Shown here: positions 1 through 11,810 of the stretch, piece after piece
Layout of the letters: the number at the start of each line of letters is the position of its first letter
Numbering within the stretch: the stretch's first letter is position 1
Assembly: GCA_026545765.1 (NCBI GenBank)
Contig: CM048841.1
Location: 4,101,712 to 4,165,711 of the forward strand
Direction of reading: 5' to 3'
DNA from: Plantago major
Taxonomy: Eukaryota > Streptophyta > Magnoliopsida > Lamiales > Plantaginaceae
DNA: 64,000 bases
The notes under the pieces: generated by a model
Told to the model about the DNA's origin: nothing
The model's database searches: none
Seen by the model: the letters and a program-made list of their open reading frames with translations, nothing else
Translations under genes and position numbers: made by a program

Positions 1-2282
1 TTGAAATAGGTCCTGGGAAAGCTTGATCAATCCGGGCGACTCTATAAGTGGGCGGTCGAGCTGAGTGAATACGACATTTGCTACCAGGCTCCATCAGCCA
101 AGAAGGCTCAAGTCCTCACCGACTTCTTAGCGGAATACCCTGAGGCGGACTCAGAGAAAATCCCTGACAAACAGACGTTTGAATGCCTAATCACCAAGCA
201 GATTATTCGGAAGCCAGTTCCGCCAACGTTCAACCCGGAAAATCTCGAGGATGCTCAATTCATCAATCAGTCCTTGCCTGCATCGTTCGAGGAAACTCGG
301 GTCAACCAAATGTTCCTTCTCGACGATGTCACAAGCAGATCCGGTACTAACAACTCCGGACCGAAAATCAGAGAGAAGGAGGAACAAAAGTTGGAATCTC
401 AGGAGCTCACAGAAGATCTCCAAACCGAAAAACATCCTTCTGATGTCTGGACATTGGAAGTGGATGGTTCCTCCACTGGAAGAGTGGGGGGATTGGAATC
501 TATCTTAAGAGCCCTAATGGCGCGGAACTCGACTACGCGATATCCTTGGAATTCAAAGTCACCAATAATGAGGTTGAGTATGAAGCACTGTTAGTCGGGC
601 TATGTCTGGCCAAATCCCTGCAAGTTCGGAAGCTCAAAGCTTACACGGACTCACAGCTAGTTGAAGCCCAATTTTCAGGAACTTTTGCCACAAAAGGTCC
701 TTCGATGATCAAGTATCTTGAACTAATCAAGCAGGAAGCCAACCACTTTGAGGAATTTACCCTGGAAAAGTTTGACAGAGCCTGGAATGAAAGAGCAGAC
801 GCTCTGGAAAAATACGCATCCGCAACAGCGGCTCTAGACACGAGGAGAGTAATCCTACTCACTATTACTGACTCATCCGTCATGAATCTCAATTCAGCTG
901 TCATGATGACTGACACAGGAAGAAACTGGATGACTGACATCTTTAACTATCTCAAGGACGGATATCTACCAGCTGATCCGAAGGAATCAAGGAGTGTGCA
1001 ATGCCGAGCGAACAGATACTTTATACAGGGAGAAGATTTGTACAAGAGATCTTTTGCCGGAACTTATTTGAGGTGTTTGAGCCCGCTAGAAGCAAAGACT
1101 GTGCTGGAAGAGATACACAACGGAAGCTGCGGAAGTCATTCCGGGGGAAGAACTCTTGCCCAGAAAATCATACGACAAGGCTATTACTGGCCTACCATTG
1201 ATAAGGATTCCGCCAACCATGCCTGGAGATGCCCCGATTGCCAATATTATGCGAACATTCCACATCGTCCGACACATCCTATGATTCCGTCAATCATAGC
1301 ATGTTCGTCTGATCAGTGGGGCATCGATATTTTCGGACCGTTCCCAAGGAGCACTCAACAGAAGAAATTCTTAATCGTGGCCGTGGAATATTTCACCAAG
1401 TGGGTAGAAGCTGAAGCTGTGGCAACCATTACGGAAAGTCGAGTGCGGACCTTCATTTGGAAAAACATCATTTGCCGCTTTGGCCTACCCAGAGTTCTTG
1501 TCTCGGACAATGGTGCTCAATTTTCAGGCAATAGGCTCAAGGAATGGTTGGCGTCCTTCAAGATTGAACAACGTTTCACATCTGTTGGATATCCACAAGC
1601 TAATGGGCAAGCCGAGTCCACAAACAAGACAATAGTCAAGATCCTAGAGAAGCGGTTGAGGACTTCTCAAGAAAGCTGGGCGGACGACCTAGATGGTGTA
1701 CTATGGGCCCATCGCACCACTGCGCGGACCGCGACTAGAGAAACCCCATTCACCTTGGTTTATGGCTCGGAAGCAGTTATACCAGCGGAAATTGCAATCG
1801 AGACTATGAGAGTCCAAGAGTTCGATGATTCCGTCAACTACGAAGCTCGGATATTCGATCTGGACATGCTGGAACAAAAACGAACTGAAGCACTGGCTAA
1901 TATCCATAGGTATCAAGCAACTGCTGCCCGAGCCTACAACAGGAATGTTCAGGCAAAAAACTTGCAGGTCGGAGACCTAGTACTTCGCCGGGCTGACATC
2001 TTGAGCAATGTTGGGAAACTCAAACCTAAATGGGAAGGACCTTACAAGATTGTCGGAGCAAGAGTGAATGGGAGTTACGAATTGGAAGATGAGCACGGAC
2101 ACCCACTCAAGCGTACATGGAATGCTAGAAACCTTCAAAAGTTTTATGCATATGGATGGTTACGCGAATCTCCGCCAGGTCGTTTGGTTATTTTAGATTC
2201 CAACTATCTATTATGCGGAACTCCGCCAGTTCTGTTTTTGATTAATCCTTTTGTCATTGGCCATGGAGCCCACAAGTTGTGA
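1..2282 (+). pseudogene. gypsy pol 3' part: RNase H and integrase (broken)
   Basis: Reading begins in frame 1 with the end of the RT/RNase H connection and a TAG stop at 7-9. RNase H starts near 445 with the V-D-G-S-S motif (Asp codon 463-465). Between about 475 and 505 the frame shifts, and the rest is open from 546 to 2282. Further RNase H acidic residues appear in N-N-E-V-E-Y, Y-T-D-S-Q and R-A-D-A-L. Integrase follows: a zinc-binding H-H-C-C module around 1118-1240, then a catalytic triad with Asp codons at 1326 and 1506 and a Glu codon at 1614, giving the DD(35)E spacing of active integrases. A C-terminal G-D-L-V-L-R / K-W-E-G-P-Y block (about 1970-2130) ends the protein. No chromodomain is seen. 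Confidence 0.9.
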
Positions 2283-4455
2283 TTGAATTTCCGGAAAATC
2301 AATACAACTTCTATCTTTCGATTCATAAGTGAGAAGTTTAGTGTTCACAACGACAACAAGCAAGTGATCGATTTTATTCATATGTGAAACCAAGTACATA
2401 TGACAATGTCTTCGTAATCTACCATTTCAGATCTCTTTCTAGATCTACAGCTATGTTGCATAAACCGAAAAAGAGATATCTGGGCAATCGCAGTCCACCG
2501 ATAAAGTAGATTCCTCCGACAGGAAACTACTTCACTCACTCACTACCTCCGGGAAACCATAGATCTGATTTACCTGCACAGCACAAGATGTTTCAATAAG
2601 TCGGAATTCTACGACATTCTCTATGGATCCCGCGCACAGTGTGCACGGAAACATCAAAATTGTAAGTGAGTAATTAGCACTGGGAATCTCCTGCTATTAA
2701 ACAAACGCATCTGTCGCGTCCGACATAAAAACTCAGATCTTTACACGGATCTGACGCATTTGTCGTATGGCGACCCATCCGTCAGCAGCTCCTCGGGACG
2801 GGAAAGCTCCTAAAGGATGGATCACACATACGACCGATAAGATCGTCCATTTTCCAACCTCCTGTTGGCTCGAATCTAGATACGGATCTGACGCACTGAT
2901 CGTATTACGACCCACCCGTCAGCAACTCCTCGGAAAGGAAGAACTCCAAAAGGGTGGATCGCAGATACGACCGATGAGACTGTCCGTTCACTAACCTGTA
3001 GATCTGAGCATGTATCGGGATCTATGTTGACCCACGCCACTCTCAAACTCAAGATGAACTCCGATTTGAGAGTGGACGGGAGTCTCGAGGGGGAAACTAT
3101 TCAAGAAATCATCTTCTTGCGGGTACTACGGGGCCCAAGCTATTGAGTAAATATGGAAATTGGAGTTGGATTTGCACTACCAAGGCAAAGAGGAACTCGA
3201 AGAATTTATAGAAGTAACGAACCAATAGGCGTCCGACACGTCAGAACCTCGACGTCGACAATGGGCTTGTACTATTCATTTGGGTTGAACAGTGTTTGGT
3301 CAGATGAGCTTATCCAATCAAACCTAAACAAGCCCATCAACCACATCCGAGTTTGTATTTGTTGGTCATCTTACAAGGATATGTGCGTCAATATAATCCG
3401 ATGAAGTACGAATAAGAAAAAGATGGCGATTTCATCTAATGAAAGTAGTCCGAATTTTATAAATAAAATTATCCGAGCATATAAACACGGAAGGTACAAT
3501 TTGTCAAGGTCCGAGGACCATACATACTTCTACGGGGAATACCCCGCCTTGTCCCTTCAGCGAATCCCAGAGGTTGAACCTTGAGCCTCCGAGCCACCGC
3601 TTCGAGCCTGACGAGCTTGCTGCTACATTCGGATCCTCCTACGGATCATCTTCAGCGTCCGCTCCCTTTCTTCCTCGGCTAACCTCCCGGCTATCCCCGT
3701 ACATGGAGGGGGATCCCCTTCGAAATCAAGGATGATTGGGTCGTCCGCGGTCCCTTTACCGGGATAATTCGGAGGATGCGTGTTCCCGCAGGCACAGTTT
3801 ACCCAATGTCGATAGCAATCTCCGACAATGGGGTTTCCCAAGGGTGGAACCATTGCACTAGCCTTGAAGTAGAGTTGCCTAGCCCGGGCTGATTTTTCTC
3901 AAGCAGATACAGACATCCTGGAGAGCTCCGGCTTTTTTGGAAGGTTGAAAGTGCTAAACAGGGAGAGATTGGCGAAAAGTAAAGGAGTAAGAAAGGAGCA
4001 GTTACCATAGTCTTATTTATAGTAGCGATAGATCTTTACGATCACACTACGTGTCCTTCATCCGACGGCTCAGAAGATGAAGAGACGCAGTAATAATGAC
4101 TATTTCACTGTTTCACCTTCCTCCTTCTAGAAGGATTACGCATCCCAAAGGATAATTTGCTTAAGCGAAGACGAACGGTCCAAGGATCGGACAGATGATG
4201 GTTCGATTATTCTACATCAGACGCCATCCACAACGATCCGTGTTCTTAAGAGATGCGTATTTTATGATAAATCAACATATGACAACGAGTAGACATAAGT
4301 AAAGAGGAAAGCAAGTAATGATTCAAAAACACGGAAATCATTGCTCCGCAAATAGTTATGAAAAAGAGAAACATTGTACATGGCAACATTCCGTGCCATC
4401 AAAAGATCACAATTTCAACAAGTACAGAATTTTCACGGGGCATACCCCGGACTTC
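2283..4455 (+). other. Untranslated spacer of the gypsy element between pol and the antisense ORF
   Basis: About 2.2 kb without convincing coding content on the + strand. It contains a two-unit tandem repeat (annotated separately). On the minus strand there are short open stretches at 3853-3623 and 4008-3799. The first is Cys/Pro-rich with an acidic and a basic C-terminal half. I do not recognise it and list it only as a possible extra exon of the antisense unit. Confidence 0.5.
2745..2997 (+). repeat. Two-unit tandem repeat (about 120-134 bp units) in the gypsy 3' region
   Basis: Unit 1 starts near 2745 and unit 2 near 2879. Both begin with acggatctgacgca and share cgacccatccgtcagca-like, ggatggatc and acgaccgat segments in the same order, with scattered substitutions. 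Tandem repeats in the region between pol and the LTR are common in Tat-type elements. Confidence 0.75.
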
Positions 4456-7267
4456 TCACTGGGGGGCAGGTTGGCTCGGACCAACTTCTTTAGTTGAAGG
4501 CGGATTGACGGAGGACGTATTGGCAACGGCTTGTGCAGTAAGAGACTCAGCGATCTCGAACAAGTTGAAGTCCTCACCATGACCAACGACCCGAGAAGGC
4601 ATGAAGTACCAGTCCTTTAGGAAAGCCCGGTAGTTATCAAAAGGTACAAAGCATACCTTTCGGAGGGCATCCGGGACACACTTCGGGAGAAAGGGTCCGC
4701 CATTCTTGATGTCAATCTCACCTTCCTCGGTGACCAGCTCCGCAAATTCGCACACGGCCAACCGTTTGTCCGGAACATTGTCCACAGGGACCTCCACGCC
4801 ATTCCTTCCGCCTTCCAGTCAAAGTTTTGCGGGAGCAATCCCTTGGACTGCAGTTGACCGATAGCGGATGAGAACCCATCCAGGCGGGAGGCGTCGGACT
4901 TGTCTGCCATAAAGAACTTGAAGGAGTCCGACTTCATGAAGTCTCGGCCAGCCTCAAGGCGGGCATATTGGAGGTCCTCAAGGAGGATATCCTTGAGTCC
5001 AGGAAGTCCTTCATTGCCTTTTGGGCAAAGTTCTCCTGCCAATCCAAGTCCGACTTGATCTCCTCCCAGCTAGTCTTCAACTTATGGAACATTACTTCCT
5101 TTTCTTTCAGCTGGAGTTCCAACCGCTTCACCTTCTCCGCCTCATCCGCAGAAGTGGCTATGGCCTTGTGCAGATCTTCCTCAATAGTAGCCCGCTCACC
5201 AGCTTTCCACTGCATGGCCCTGACGAAACATCCGAGCTGCAAGAAGTCCGCATGGATATGAGTTGTATTTTTATTACACTAAGAACATGACAAGAAAATC
5301 ATGAGAAAGTTACTTACCCGTTGGTATAAATCATCAAGCCTTCCAACCCGCTCCACCTCAGGGAGTCCACGGGCTCGCTCATACTCCTTATCGAGAGCAG
5401 CTTAATCGGTAGGCAGGACAGCGGACAGTTGCTGCCTCTTAGCTGCAAGGGAAGCCTCCGAGGTTTCTCCCCTCTTTCGCCCCGAGGTTATGGCGTCCCA
5501 CATCAACACCTCCATTGGGCGCGGCGGCCAGGGGCTTGAGGCGATAGTCTTTGCGGCGGCAGGGGCTTTGCCCTTGTCAGGCACCACCAAGGCCTGCGGA
5601 TCTTCTCCAGCCTTGTTGCGCCTCTCTTCTTCCGCGAATCTTGCGCGTTTTTGGTCCGCCATGGGAGACCATGGACGTGTTGATGATCTTGGTCCTCGAC
5701 CGGTGGCGACTTCGTGGCTTGTTGTTCCCTCTGCAATCTCTTCTTCTCACGGAGCGTCGACATGATGTAATCAAACCAGTGAGCTGCGCAACAAAATAAA
5801 AGTGTCAGATACGGACATATAAAGGAAGAATTACCAGAATTGCGGAAATGAATGATCAAGACAGAGCACTCCAAAGAAAGAAAAGCACAAATCCTAAAGT
5901 TAAAAATCCTTACTGAAGTCCATCTTTCCTCCAACTTCCACGGCGTCGGTCAGTCCGCACAAGTAAGGCAGCGGCTGACAGATCAATCCGTGGAACGGGT
6001 ATGTAGGTGGGTCATTCTTCTTATGGATCTCCGCCACCCACGGAGCCACATTCTTCAAAAGGGGGCGCCAGTCCGGGATGCTCTCCCTTAAGAACTTTAT
6101 CGGCAGCCCCCATTGCTCTCGCTGCCTCTCGGACATCCCAGGTTTCAAGGCCATCCGCACAAAAATGTACTTGTCCCACCACTTCGACCCCAAAGATGAA
6201 ATGGAGTCCGAAATGAAGTTGTAGGGTTTTCTATTTACAAAAGTATAGAATAGGGGATTCCCCGGACTGAAAGAAACATGAAAGAGCTGCCTAAAGTTTT
6301 CAAAATTCACCGGCTGCCCCTTCTTTTTACAAAAAATCACGAAACAGATAAGGTTACCCAAGGACTTTGGGATAACCTGACTCGGACCGATCCCGATGTG
6401 GTTCAAGATGTGCTTTAGTTCGGGCGCAATAGGGACCTTCCACCCACAAGCGAAGGCCACTTCATGCACGCACATGAACCCGGCGGGCGGATTGTAAAAT
6501 GCATGTCCGGGCTCGGGAACCATGATTTCAACGGACTCAGGAATCTCCCACTTCTGCCTCCACTCGGAAATGTCCTCAGGTTTAACCTTCGACGGACAAG
6601 TAGGGAGAAGCCCGTTCGCATTTAATTCTCCGAATTCATCTGCTATCACCACGGAGGACGCAGGACAAGGGAATTTGATTCTCGCTGCCTTTGCACCACG
6701 ACCCTCTATTAACGGAAGATTGGATTTAGCGGACGCTGCAGGATGTAACACAATCCGACGACCAGTGCGTCTCCGCGAGCGAGCGACTGGAGAGCCTTCC
6801 TCTCCTTCCTTCTCATCCTCATCCTCTTCTTCTTCACCATCTTCCTCCTCCTCTTCACCACCTTTAGGTCTCCCGGACGTGGTAGGGTTGGACGGACCCG
6901 TTTTCGCCACAACACGGTCCTCTTCCCCAGCCTCGAACATTTCCACATCGTCAGCCTCCCGACCACTGTCGCCTTCCCGTTTAGGATGAGATTCATTCGG
7001 ATCCACAGATTCCCCAACACCACCTATGGTCCGAGATTGTACTAGTGACCTCGTCCTAGTAACATCTCCTTGGCTCACTGTTCCGTCCGGCTGAGGTTCT
7101 GCTGTATCATGGACTCCCTGTCCAGCATCGGAGTCCCTGGAAGACTCGAGATCCACGACCAGATAGTCTCCTATGGATGTGGTTAAGTCCGCCGACTCAG
7201 CCTCCAAATCTGCTCCATCATTGTAATCTTGAGCCTCGTGAACGTTTTGACTATCGCTCCCGGACAT
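4456..7267 (-). pseudogene. Antisense ORF of the Tat-type retrotransposon (three exons, disrupted)
   Basis: The reading opens with ATG at 7267-7265. Exon 1 is 7267-5914: an acidic, Ser/Glu-rich N-terminal third, then a conserved globular block around residues 230-450. A GTAAG donor follows. Exon 2 is 5783-5318 after a GCAG acceptor and joins in the correct phase. Exon 3 is 5236-4456 and encodes a coiled-coil-like Lys/Glu-rich stretch. The block resembles the plant putative gypsy-type transposon domain that Tat elements carry antisense; its biochemical role is unknown. Breaks: a frameshift near 5660-5680, a TAA stop at 5404-5402 inside exon 2, and a frameshift near 4800. The introns argue that this is a separate antisense transcript rather than part of the element's genomic RNA. 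Confidence 0.72.
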
Positions 7268-7975
7268 CCTAGGGCAGAAGGAAACGGATCAGCAACGACG
7301 ATTGTGATTGTCCGAGAGTTCATTTATATATCTTATTATGTCAAGAGGTCCGAGGAATTCCTACCCTATCAGATTTTCTACATGAATTAGCCACATGACG
7401 CTAGGGGCACTAAACCTTGGCACACAAAGACGTGCCAATGGCACCATCATCTGTCCCATGCAGTACGACAACAGGGTTAACTTACAAAAGACTGTGCCAA
7501 TCGACACCAATACATTACCAAATAAGCATGCATTATCAAGTTTGGCTATATGGGACATACGAGACGAAACAACAAGCTACCAGTGAAGGAAATTAGCACG
7601 CTATAGCACGAAGGGGGAGTATTCCAACCAAGTACACTGCTGAAACCTATCACTGGCAACATTTGCAATCACGGAATCAACAGATGGATACTCAACTAAG
7701 ACAAAAACATACTAAGCATGCAACAGTCAAATCGCAAAGACAAGAAACTTCAGAGAGAATTGAGGTGTACTCACTTGACAAATTTGATTTATTAAGCTTA
7801 GACGGACGACGACGCCTTGCTAGCTCTCCGAGGGTACAAATCTCAGCTGGAAATCCCAAGATTTTGCGAGTTTCAGTTGCTCGGATCGATCTTTGATTGC
7901 TCGAATTTCTTGAGAGTCGCTCTGAGTTTCGATGTGGCTAAAGTGTGAAAGCGACTGATGGGCTGACTATTTATA
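7268..7975 (-). promoter_or_regulatory. Putative antisense promoter and 5'-UTR intron of the antisense ORF
   Basis: On the minus strand a TATAAATAG box lies at 7975-7967. About 190 bases downstream is a GTGAGT splice donor (intron starts at 7774), and a CCCTAG acceptor ends at 7269, one base before the ATG at 7267. This gives a 5'-UTR exon of roughly 165 nt (start near 7940), a 506-bp intron and then coding exon 1. The sites are read directly; promoter activity is inferred. Confidence 0.5.
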
Positions 7976-8572
7976 GGGGCAATTTGGGAAAGCCAAGAGT
8001 CACATCACTTGGATTCAAACCCCAACCGTTGATCTTTTTAATCCAACGGTTGTGCCGGTTCACGAGTGGCTGTCTAACAGTACATCACATTTAATGCTCA
8101 TCAGAGGCGTCACATCACTTGGGTTTAAAATCCCCACCGTTGAAACTTTCCAATCCAGCGGTCGCATCGCTTTACCCGGGATCTTTCCCCGTGGGCCGGA
8201 CAAGTAACTCATTGGGCCTCTTTGATTTACTGATCAGCGGCCCAGGAGGACCATTTCACATATTTGGTCCAACGGATACCTTCCTATAAACTCTGCCACA
8301 GAGGACTTCGTCAGATCCTAACCGTACTCGGATCTATATATCTCGGTTACAAATACCTTTTTCATCTACAGTTCGAGCTATTACATAACTCAGACTGTAG
8401 AAGGAAAAGGGGGGGAGGGGGAGAGAGATATATTGAACTCCTGAGAACACGGACGACGGATCCCAACAAAAAGGATTTTTTCCTTTCTCAGTTAACGATT
8501 CGGACACGCTCCACAACACATTTGTTCTATTCATAGTTACCAACTATCTTCTACTAAGATACTTGGAAACTA
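7976..8572. other. Gypsy 3' region upstream of the polypurine tract
   Basis: Non-coding. It contains two imperfect direct repeats, near 8001-8060 and 8108-8170, both starting with gtcacatcacttgg and containing ccaaccgttga-like and tccaacggt-like stretches. A G-rich purine run sits at 8404-8427. I see no gene here. Confidence 0.5.
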
Positions 8573-8582
8573 GGGGGGCATA
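8573..8582 (+). promoter_or_regulatory. Polypurine tract of the gypsy element
   Basis: An A/G run (aggggggcata) directly abuts the TGTTGA start of the 3' LTR. This is the position and composition of the primer for plus-strand DNA synthesis in LTR retrotransposons. Confidence 0.8.
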
Positions 8583-9487
8583 TGTTGACACGGACATGTG
8601 TCCAATCCGTTAAGGGCGCCATAGAGCGTGTCCTAAAGCGCATCAACGCTGAGATAGCCAATTCAATGCAAGTCCGACCTTTGAATGGTCCGACATAAAG
8701 GAAACCATCTCAGGTCAACTAGTATCTACAAGTCAGCATGCCATCTCAGCTAGGTCCGACCAAGCTAGACAGGTGACTTCCGAACCTGACAAAAGGTCAC
8801 ATGGTCCTTCCAAGTACCGCAAACTGTCAGTCCTAGGATGCTAAACGGACCGGACGAGAGAACCTCGGACGCCACCACCGCAGTAAGACCAAACATATAT
8901 AACAGAACCACTGAGATACTTCCGTGGAACTCCAGGTTCGGACACCTTGGGTTGCCCAAAGCCAGATCAACCAAGCATACAGATCTGTCCGAGGGACTTA
9001 CACGGACCCAACGTGTGGAACAGTACTCTCGGTGGGAAAGGTCCAAACTACCCTTTCAGGCCCATTAATTAGTATTGGATTACTATTCACTAATGGACTA
9101 TGGACCAAAGGTAGCATTGATGTCCAAATCTGAAGCATACACTTGGCATCATCTTGTGAGCCACCTCATAAGCATATGATAATTATAAATATAGCGAGAT
9201 CATAGCGAGATCATAGTGAGAATCCCTAAGTCATAAACACTATTGATTTCATAACCTTCCCCATAACTATTACATTGAGAGCTTCCAACTCTCTCTTGAG
9301 TAAAGTCTCTTACCGGATTGACATATGCAATCCGGGTAACCCATTCTAACACCCCCCCCCCCCCCACTCAGTCATTTCAGGTACTCTAGCTCGGACCAGT
9401 ATCGCTGTGGACTTCGAGAAGGAGGCGGATCCTAGATTATTTTACTCGTAATAGTTTAGTTGGTGTTCGAGGCTTTACCCCTCAACA
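8583..9487 (+). repeat. 3' LTR of the gypsy element (905 bp)
   Basis: It starts TGTTGA and ends TCAACA, a perfect 6-bp terminal inverted repeat with canonical TG...CA ends, directly after the polypurine tract. A TATAAATA box lies at 9184-9191, so transcription (start of R) should begin near 9215. A C-homopolymer of about 14 bases sits near 9352-9365. The last 284 bp recur at 10502-10788. Confidence 0.88.
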
Positions 9488-9918
9488 TTATTATTCGCTT
9501 TTATAGTGACTAACTACCCACTGCTACATACATATAGATGACCTAGAAAAGGGGTATTCATTGATTTTACTATATTACATAATAAAATAAAATTAAAAAA
9601 AACAATATTGACAACATATACATTTTATTCTAAAAAATAAAAAAATATATATACTTTTCATAGTCATGAATCATAGCAGGAGTTAGATAGGGGTGCAACG
9701 GATCCGTTTGAACATCAGAAATTACATTGTTCTGGAATTTAATAGATGCAGAAATTTTGACTACGTACGGAATTCATTACCTGAGTCTCTTGCCATAGCA
9801 TACTAGTGAAAGCTTCAAAAGATGCAAAGTTACCGTTTCAAATTCAAATGATCCGCAAACAACTTATGATTCGACTCGGATTTGCATTAACAATCAATAT
9901 CTTAGTGTTAGAACTATT
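9204..9918 (+). repeat. Direct duplication, copy 1: LTR 3' end plus flanking DNA
   Basis: This block, from agcgagatcatagtg to tagaactatt, recurs at 10502-11810 in the same orientation with only small differences. One is the C-run near 9352 versus a C/T-interrupted run; another is a gagt insertion near 9780. The block crosses the LTR end at 9487, so the duplication happened after the retrotransposon inserted. Confidence 0.85.
9690..9918 (+). pseudogene. Helitron-type Pif1 helicase fragment, copy 1
   Basis: In the frame that passes through 9806-9904 the translation reads K-A-S-K-D-A-K-L-P-F-Q-I-Q-M-I-R-K-Q, followed by R-L-G-F-A-L-T-I-N. This matches the K-L-P-F...R-R-K-Q-F-P-I-R-L-S-F-A-M-T-I-N block of the C-terminal Pif1-like helicase of plant Helitrons. 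The similarity stops after T-I-N and the frame soon closes. It is a relic with no function expected. Confidence 0.7.
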
Positions 9919-10501
9919 GGACCGGGACTGGTACAGTGAACTGGGACAGACAACGTTGACTATGAAATTGAGTCAACAATGTCTTCAACAGTGATTGACA
10001 GCAGTAAACAGATATGACCAGAATGCAGCGGAAAATAAAACTGACAACCACGATTACTTTCTAGCCGGTATATAAAGATACCGACCGTGCCTTAGGCTAA
10101 ATTTCCACTATCAAGAAAAGTAGAATTACAAAACTAGGTTGGGTTTTTCTACGGTGAGATATTAGTCGTACAAGATTAAAATGAGATAGTAGTCGTACAT
10201 TAAAGTGTTTACCATATATACCCTTTAGTTATTTATTTAATTAGGTCTTGTTTTATAATTCATTCATAAAATATACAAATATTCAAACAATTTTAGAAAA
10301 AAAATTTATAATTGTACTTAGACATAATTGTTGATTTACCATTATACCCTTTCATTAAAAAAGAAAATGTATTAATATTAATTAGAACCACCATCGGACC
10401 TCCAATGACCGCCGTCGGACCTCCGACGACGGCCACAGGACCTCCGGGGACACACTAATTTAATTTTAAAAATATAGCGCAAGGTCCAAGACCTTGAGGT
10501 A
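9919..10501. other. Unassigned 583-bp segment between the duplicated blocks
   Basis: Present once, between the two copies. It has an AT-rich middle and a GC-rich run of ggacctcc-like repeats at 10392-10450. No coding sequence is recognised and no terminal inverted repeats or LTR ends are seen. It may be filler from the duplication event or part of another degenerate element. Confidence 0.4.
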
Positions 10502-11810
10502 AGCGAGATCATAGTGAGAATCCCTAAGTCATAAACACTATTGATTTCATAACCTTCCCCATAACTATTACATTGAGAGCTTCCAACTCTCTCTTGAGTA
10601 AAGTCTCTTACCGGATTGACATATGCAATCGGGTAACCCATTCTAACCCCCCCCCCCTCCCCCCACACTCAGTCCTTTCAGGTACTCTAGCTCGGACCAG
10701 TATCGCTGCGGACTTCGAGAATGAGGCGGATCCTAGATTAGGTTACTCGTAATAGTTTAGTTGGTGTTCGAGGCTTTACCCCTCAACATTATTATTCGCT
10801 TTTATAGTGACTAACTACCCACTGCTACGGCTCTGTTTACCACTAGCTTTCCAGCTAGCTTTTCAGCTCCATGAGCTTTTTTTTACCATTGACTAATAAA
10901 AAGCTGATTCGTGAGCATGACTTCTTTTTCAAATTTGGAAAAAGAAACTTAATAGTTTTTTTGAAAAAGAAGGAGCTTGTTATATTTTTATTCCGAAAAT
11001 ATCCCTACCCAAATTAACCTAAATTAGACTAAATAAAATAAGAAGTAAAAACACCCATATTACCAAGCAACGAATTCTATACATCATGCACCCAATATTA
11101 TCACCCAGTAATTCTATACACATCAATTAATAATTTTTTTCATTACTAAGTTAAAATGCTCAACGATTATTTCTTTCAACTTCTGATAATTTTGATGATG
11201 TTATTAAAGTGGCGATGTAAAATACATTAAATATATATTATAATTATTGGACAAAATATGATATATTATTATTTAAAAAACTATAGACTAATAATACGAT
11301 AAGAAAGGTTAAAGACAAGAAAAATAAGAGTAATGCCCTTTCATGTCATTTTTAAAACCAAAATTTTTTTTAATTTAATTCTTTTTAAACACATTTAAAA
11401 TTTGCTTTTAAATTTAGTTTTTACAGAGCCATATAGATGACCTAGAAAAGGGGTATTCATTGATTTTACTATATTACATAATAAAATAAAATAAAATAAA
11501 AATGATATTGACAACATATACATTTTATTCTAAAAAATAAAAAAATATATATACTTTTCATAGTCATGAGCAGGAGTTAGATAGGGGTGCAACGGATCCG
11601 TTTGAACATCACAAATTACATTGTTCTGGAATTTAATAGATGCAGAAATTTTGACTACGTACGGAATTCATTACCTGTCTCTTGCCATAGCATACTAGTG
11701 AAAGCTTCAAAAGATGCAAAGTTACCGTTTCAAATTCAAATGATCCGCAAACAACTTATGATTCGACTCGGATTTGCATTAACAATCAATATCTTAGTGT
11801 TAGAACTATT
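10502..11810 (+). repeat. Direct duplication, copy 2 (interrupted by a MITE)
   Basis: It repeats 9204-9918: LTR tail ending TCAACA at 10788, then the flanking DNA and helicase relic. A 602-bp insertion at 10829-11430 accounts for the greater length. The copy starts close to the predicted transcription start of the LTR. Beyond 11810 copy 2 continues into helicase-related sequence, whereas copy 1 changes to unrelated sequence, so copy 2 retains the longer ancestral flank. Confidence 0.85.
10829..11430. mobile_element. Non-autonomous DNA transposon (602 bp, ends GGCTCTGT...ACAGAGCC)
   Basis: Comparison with copy 1 of the duplication shows this is an insertion. Its ends form an 8-bp inverted repeat (GGCTCTGT/ACAGAGCC) and the interior is AT-rich without coding capacity. 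No clean target duplication can be read because the empty site in copy 1 also differs by four bases. The family is uncertain: the terminus resembles the small MITEs at 32040 and 40849, but the interior does not. Confidence 0.7.

Larger units (their letters stand above)
1..9487 (+). mobile_element. Ty3/gypsy LTR retrotransposon, Tat-type, 5'-truncated by the window edge
   Basis: This is the 3' part of a gypsy element. In order it shows the end of reverse transcriptase/RNase H, integrase without a chromodomain, a long untranslated region with tandem repeats, an antisense ORF, a polypurine tract and a 3' LTR. An extra antisense ORF between pol and the 3' LTR is known from the Tat lineage (Ogre/Retand group), so I assign it there. 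The coding part has an in-frame stop and a frameshift, so this copy is non-autonomous. The 5' LTR, gag and protease lie outside the window. The first five bases after the LTR (ttatt, 9488-9492) would be the target duplication but cannot be compared with the other end. Confidence 0.88.

Noticed and set aside
5490..6989. Long + strand open frames opposite the antisense ORF
   Set aside because: They are mirror frames of the Glu/Ser-rich antisense coding exon and show no domain similarity.
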